From assembly GCF_014066305.1 (NCBI RefSeq), contig NW_023501112.1, forward strand, positions 1 through 64,000: a DNA stretch of 64,000 nt, written 5' to 3'. Positions 59,950-64,000 of this stretch are shown here, in pieces; positions within the stretch are counted from its first letter, which is position 1, and the number at the start of each line of letters is the position of its first letter. This DNA comes from Letharia columbiana. Taxonomy: Eukaryota; Ascomycota; Lecanoromycetes; Lecanorales; Parmeliaceae. Made by a program: the position numbers and the translations under genes. The notes below the pieces were generated by a model. The model made no database searches and was not told where the DNA came from. It saw only the letters and a list, made by a program, of their open reading frames with translations.

Positions 59950-60172
59950 AATATAATACTTATTAATTAAATAAGAAAATAAGATATTTAAACTATATTT
60001 ATAATACTTATAATTTTATAATAATAGTTTTTTTTTATAATTTAATAGAATATAATTTTTAATATAGATATAATTTTTTAAAAGTATAAATTAAATATTT
60101 TATATAGTATTAATTATAAAGATAATTAGAATTCTAAATTAAATATAAATCTAAAATTAATATAATAAATAA
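59950..60172. repeat. Dispersed direct repeat, copy 1
   Basis: Resembles 61950-62155 and, more loosely, 62240-62395; all share a TATAATATTAATTATAAAGATAATTA-like tract (19-20 bp identical stretches). The pogo relic lies between copies 1 and 2. Confidence 0.5.
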
Positions 60173-60779
60173 ATTTCTTATAATCGTATGAGAATACGTC
60201 TATACTTAGTATAGGCTATCTCAACGAACGCTAAGACCGCCTTAATACGAATTTTTTCAATTATTTTATCTATTTATCTATATATATATATATTATAAAC
60301 TATTATTATCTATTTTAGTCTCTTTAATTCTTTTAATCTTAGTTAACTATCTAGCTCTTATTATAGTAATCTTAAATTACTTAATCTTCTTATTTCTAAG
60401 TATATTATATATCTAAGACTCTTTAATATTTATCTACTTTAAAGTCTTTAAAGATTTTTTAATCTTCGTTTTCTTATATATAATAATCTTATTTCGAGCT
60501 TAATAAGAGTAGATAATATCTTTCTTCTATATTATAATATTAGATTCTACTTTTCGAGTTACTCGAGCTACTATAATTTATTAAATAGTATTTAATTCTC
60601 GCTTAACGAGAAGATTTAAAAGTATCTTCGCTTCTACTCTATAAATATATCTATTAAGCGACTAATCGATTAAATATATATTTCGTAGTTTCTTTTTATA
60701 CTATATAACTTAATAATAAATATATAATATTAGCTAGTCTTTAAGATCGAATATCTCTTACTCTAGAGTCTTATCTCTT

Positions 60780-61930
60780 AGCGAAAAGTCTCTCCGCTAA
60801 AATCTAATTAAATAATTTAAAATAATAGTAGAATTATAGAAAAAAAGGCTTATTTCTCGCTATTTAAATATAATAGTTAATCTAGTAAAGATTCGATTAT
60901 AAATTACTTAAAAATTAGTTAAAAAATCGAGTTTTAAATAATTATCGCTAGCTTAACGTATTACGATATTAATTATCTTAATATACTAATATTTAAATAA
61001 CTAAAAGACATCTATATTTAATAACTAATATAGATATAAAAAGTATAAAAGTAAATAGAATAGAATAATATTATTATTCTCTATATATTTAAGTACTTCT
61101 CTAGTAAGATAATTACTATAGCTATCAAATAGTAATAATCTATATATTTCTATACGTCTTCTCTTCGTAAAATAATTAAAATGCTTAATTCAGGCCTTAT
61201 ATAGATTATCGTTTACGTATTCGATATTATTAATATTCTATAGAGTATCGAGATTAAGACTCTCTTAAAATTAATTATCTAGATATTATTTTTTAACTAA
61301 AATTAATATCGGGGGAAGCGTATAATCTAAGCTACTAATATACTTAATTAATATAATATACTCTCTATTATCCGCATTCGTTTAATAAAGTAAAAGTTCT
61401 CTTTCTTTTATAATAATTCATTAACTCTTACTTACTCTAATTCGAAATTCAGTCTTATTAAAATTATAGATATTCTTTATTTATACTTTAAACTCTTAAT
61501 AAATACTCTAAAAACGTTAAAATTAGTTCTAAATAGCTTCTAATTTATATATATTCTTTCGTTAAGCTATAAGAGACTTTTATTTACGTATTTTATATTA
61601 AGAATTACGCTTTAAAAATCGCGTGAATTAATAATTACCTACGTACTTAATAGAACTAAAGCGCTCGCGAAGTATAGAGTTTATAGCTCTTTTAAGTATC
61701 GAACGACGATAAGATATTCTTAATTTATCGAGTCGTTATATATATTAATAAAGAGTCTATTCTTTATAATCTATAAGCGCGTAAGAGTAATTATCTTTAG
61801 AGGAAATTCTATTATAGCGATTTAGAAGCTAATTATAAGATATATTAAATTTAATAGTTAATCGAATAACTTTAAACTTTATTTCGAGAATAATAGTAAT
61901 TAAAGTCTTCTAAATACGTTTCTAAATAAC
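60780..61930 (-). pseudogene. Fot1/pogo-type (Tc1-mariner) transposase relic
   Basis: Minus-strand frame with family landmarks: NIYNFNKTEFRIRVSKS near 61480-61430 (family: DIYNMDETGFRxGxG), IKHFNYFTKRRRIEIYRLLL near 61190-61130, then FDSYSNYLTREVL (family LDGHGSHLT, catalytic Asp present) and IENNNIILFYLLLY (family CLPPHTSHLLQPLD). Asp and Glu to Asn and Lys changes and TAA/TAG at Gln positions are RIP-type. The N-terminal DNA-binding region lies toward 61900 but is unclear. No terminal inverted repeats found. Non-functional. Confidence 0.8.
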
Positions 61931-61949
61931 GATATATAAGTTAGATATA

Positions 61950-62155
61950 ATATAATATTTATTAATTAAATAAGTAAGTATAATAAATATATTTCTCTAT
62001 TAAAATTATTATTATAATATAAATAATTTTATAATAATAACTTATTTTAATTTTTTAATATAATATAATTTTTTAGAATTATAAATTAATAATTTTATAT
62101 AATATTAATTATAAAGATAATTAAAATTCTAAATTAAGAATTAATATAATAATTA
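61950..62155. repeat. Dispersed direct repeat, copy 2
   Basis: Second copy of 59950-60172, immediately upstream (in transposase terms) of the pogo relic. Confidence 0.5.
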
Positions 62156-62239
62156 AATATATATAAACTTTAATAAAAATTTTTATTTTTTAAAATAAAT
62201 AATAAAAATTTATAAAAATATATAATTATTAATAATTAG

Positions 62240-62395
62240 ATAAGAAAATATAATATATATTTATATTAAAACTATAATTATAATATAAATAATTTTATAA
62301 TAATAAAAAATATTAATTCTTTAATATAATATAAATCTTTTAAATTATAAATTAAATATATTATATAATATTAATTTGAAGTAAAATATATTTTT
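62240..62395. repeat. Dispersed direct repeat, copy 3 (partial)
   Basis: Shares ATAATATAAATAATTTTATA with copy 2; the first part is missing. Confidence 0.45.
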
Positions 62396-63719
62396 ATAAA
62401 TAATATAATAATTAAAGATTATATTATAAGTTAAGAAAATTAATAATTTAATTATAAAGTTTTTTATTCTATTATTTATAATAGTTTAATAATCTATCTA
62501 AATTAAACTATAAGCTTTTAATCTATCTTTATATTTATATATAATTTAATATTATATAATTTTAGAAATCTATATAAAAGTTATATATTCTTAATCTATA
62601 ATATTACGCGTTTATTATAAATTATTAATAATTAAGAATCTATATTCTATTATTAATAATTTATATATAAAAATAATAAAAAGTCTTATTTTAAAGATTA
62701 TTAGATAGAAAAGATTTTATCGCTTTCTATATCGCTTTAATAATAAAATATTATTAATAATACTTAATATTATTTCTAATTTTATTTATTATATCTAATA
62801 AATTTTCTTAAATAAATTTTTAAAATAAAGCTTTTAAAATTAATAATATAATTAATTTTTAAAAATATTTAATTTCGTAAAGAATAATAGCTAGTAGATT
62901 ATAATTAGAAAAATAATTAGAAATATATATAAAATTAAATTTATTATTTAAGTAATATCTTTATATATTTTTTATTTTAAATATATATCTAATAGCACTT
63001 TTTCTCTTATTTATACTCTTCTCGCTTATAATAAATTTTCTAAAAATCTTATTACTCGATTTTCTAGCTGCTTTTACTATTAATAATATTCAAAATATTC
63101 TTTTATCTATCGCGATCGCTATAGAAAATATACTAGATTTCCTCTTTCTAAGTTTCTTATTATATTTATTCTTTTTTAATAATTTATTTATAGATAGATA
63201 TTTTTTAACTACTACAATTTTAATATTTTCGCTATATATATTATTAAAATTTCTATTTTTATAAATAATATCTTAAGCTTAAAAGATAATCTAATCTTAA
63301 AATAAAATTACGTTATTATCGCTAAATATATTATTATTAAATATATATATTAACTCTTTATTCTTATTAATAACGTATTTATAAGTTTATCTAATTTAGA
63401 AAGTTAGATAATTATAATAATAATTAGAAAAGAGAAGATTATATTTAAACTCTCTTTTATTATAATAATTAAAATTATAAAAATTATTTCTTCTTCTTCT
63501 AGTCGTACTAATTACTTATATATTAAAATTAATAAACTTATATAAATTTATTATAAAACTTATCGCTAGATTATAATATTATTATTTTTATTATATATTA
63601 TAAATTTCTAATCTCGAGCTTCTTTTATAATAAAGTCTATCTCTTCTTCTTCTAATATAATTAAATTTATTAACGAATTACTCTTTAAATCTACTATCTA
63701 ACTACTTTTAAAACTTTAT
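62396..63719. other. RIPed AT-rich DNA, no gene seen
   Basis: No credible frame or recognised motif on either strand. Confidence 0.5.
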
Positions 63720-63911
63720 AATTAATTACTTCTAGAATTTTCTAATTAATTATCTTTAGAACTTTCTAATTAATTACTTTTAAAACTTTTTAATTAATTA
63801 TCTCTAGAACTTTCTAATTAATTACTTTAAGAACTTTCTAATTAAATATCTTCAAAACTTTCTAATTAATTATTTTTAAAACTTTTTAATTTATTACTTT
63901 TAAAATCTTCT
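63720..63911. repeat. 24-bp minisatellite, eight units
   Basis: Eight successive 24-bp units close to AATTAATTAYTTTTARAACT plus TTCT. Variation between units is mostly transitions plus a few others. Confidence 0.85.
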
Positions 63912-64000
63912 AGCTAATTTAATATTTCTTTATTATTAAGAAATTAAATAGCTAGTTAAGAATTTATTAATAAAGATTTATAAATAGAAGTATTTATATT

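Overview
The window looks like a filamentous ascomycete chromosome (Pezizomycotina). Short spliceosomal introns (47-119 nt) interrupt the genes. About four fifths of the sequence is AT-rich and almost devoid of CA and TG dinucleotides, the footprint of repeat-induced point mutation (RIP). A moderate-GC island at about 4.5-12.7 kb carries all recognisable host genes. The rest is nested, decayed transposons with a few less-mutated patches.

Layout. 1-4.7 kb: a RIPed LTR-type element whose right end abuts a truncated 2-methylcitrate/alkylcitrate dehydratase gene (PrpD family, minus strand). 5.39-5.77 kb: divergent promoter. 5.77-7.35 kb: five-exon citrate (alkylcitrate) synthase ending in the peroxisomal signal SKL. 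7.46-8.35 kb: convergent secreted PEBP-family gene with a GPI-type tail. 9.57-10.52 kb: alpha/beta-hydrolase pseudogene. 11.44-12.33 kb: an 895-bp foldback MITE with a 10-bp target duplication. 12.4-12.7 kb: fragment of an unknown small gene.

13.7-31.2 kb: two inverted copies of a roughly 0.4-kb repeat enclose a decayed long ORF. That ORF is split by a minus-strand Ty3/gypsy chromovirus-type element (B), itself split by a plus-strand relative (A); target duplications are visible at both levels. 31.2-38 kb: a 2-kb direct repeat, one copy hit by a 1.25-kb non-autonomous derivative of the same LTR family. 38-49.8 kb: 2.7-kb inverted repeats, each with a 92-bp minisatellite, one arm split by element C. 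50-52 kb: RIPed coding remnants including a clear histone H3-fold domain. 52.7-56.4 kb: a giant palindrome. 54-58.7 kb: element E, related to C. 60.8-61.9 kb: a Fot1/pogo transposase relic. 63.7 kb: a 24-bp minisatellite.

How genes fit together. Citrate synthase, PrpD-type dehydratase, PEBP protein and a hydrolase side by side resemble parts of an alkylcitrate/maleidride-type biosynthetic cluster. This is an inference: no polyketide or fatty-acid synthase is in the window, the dehydratase is truncated at the transposon boundary and the hydrolase is dead, so the locus looks like a decaying cluster remnant. The most unexpected signal is the histone H3-like remnant in transposon-dense DNA. Coordinates of decayed elements are approximate unless a target duplication fixes them.
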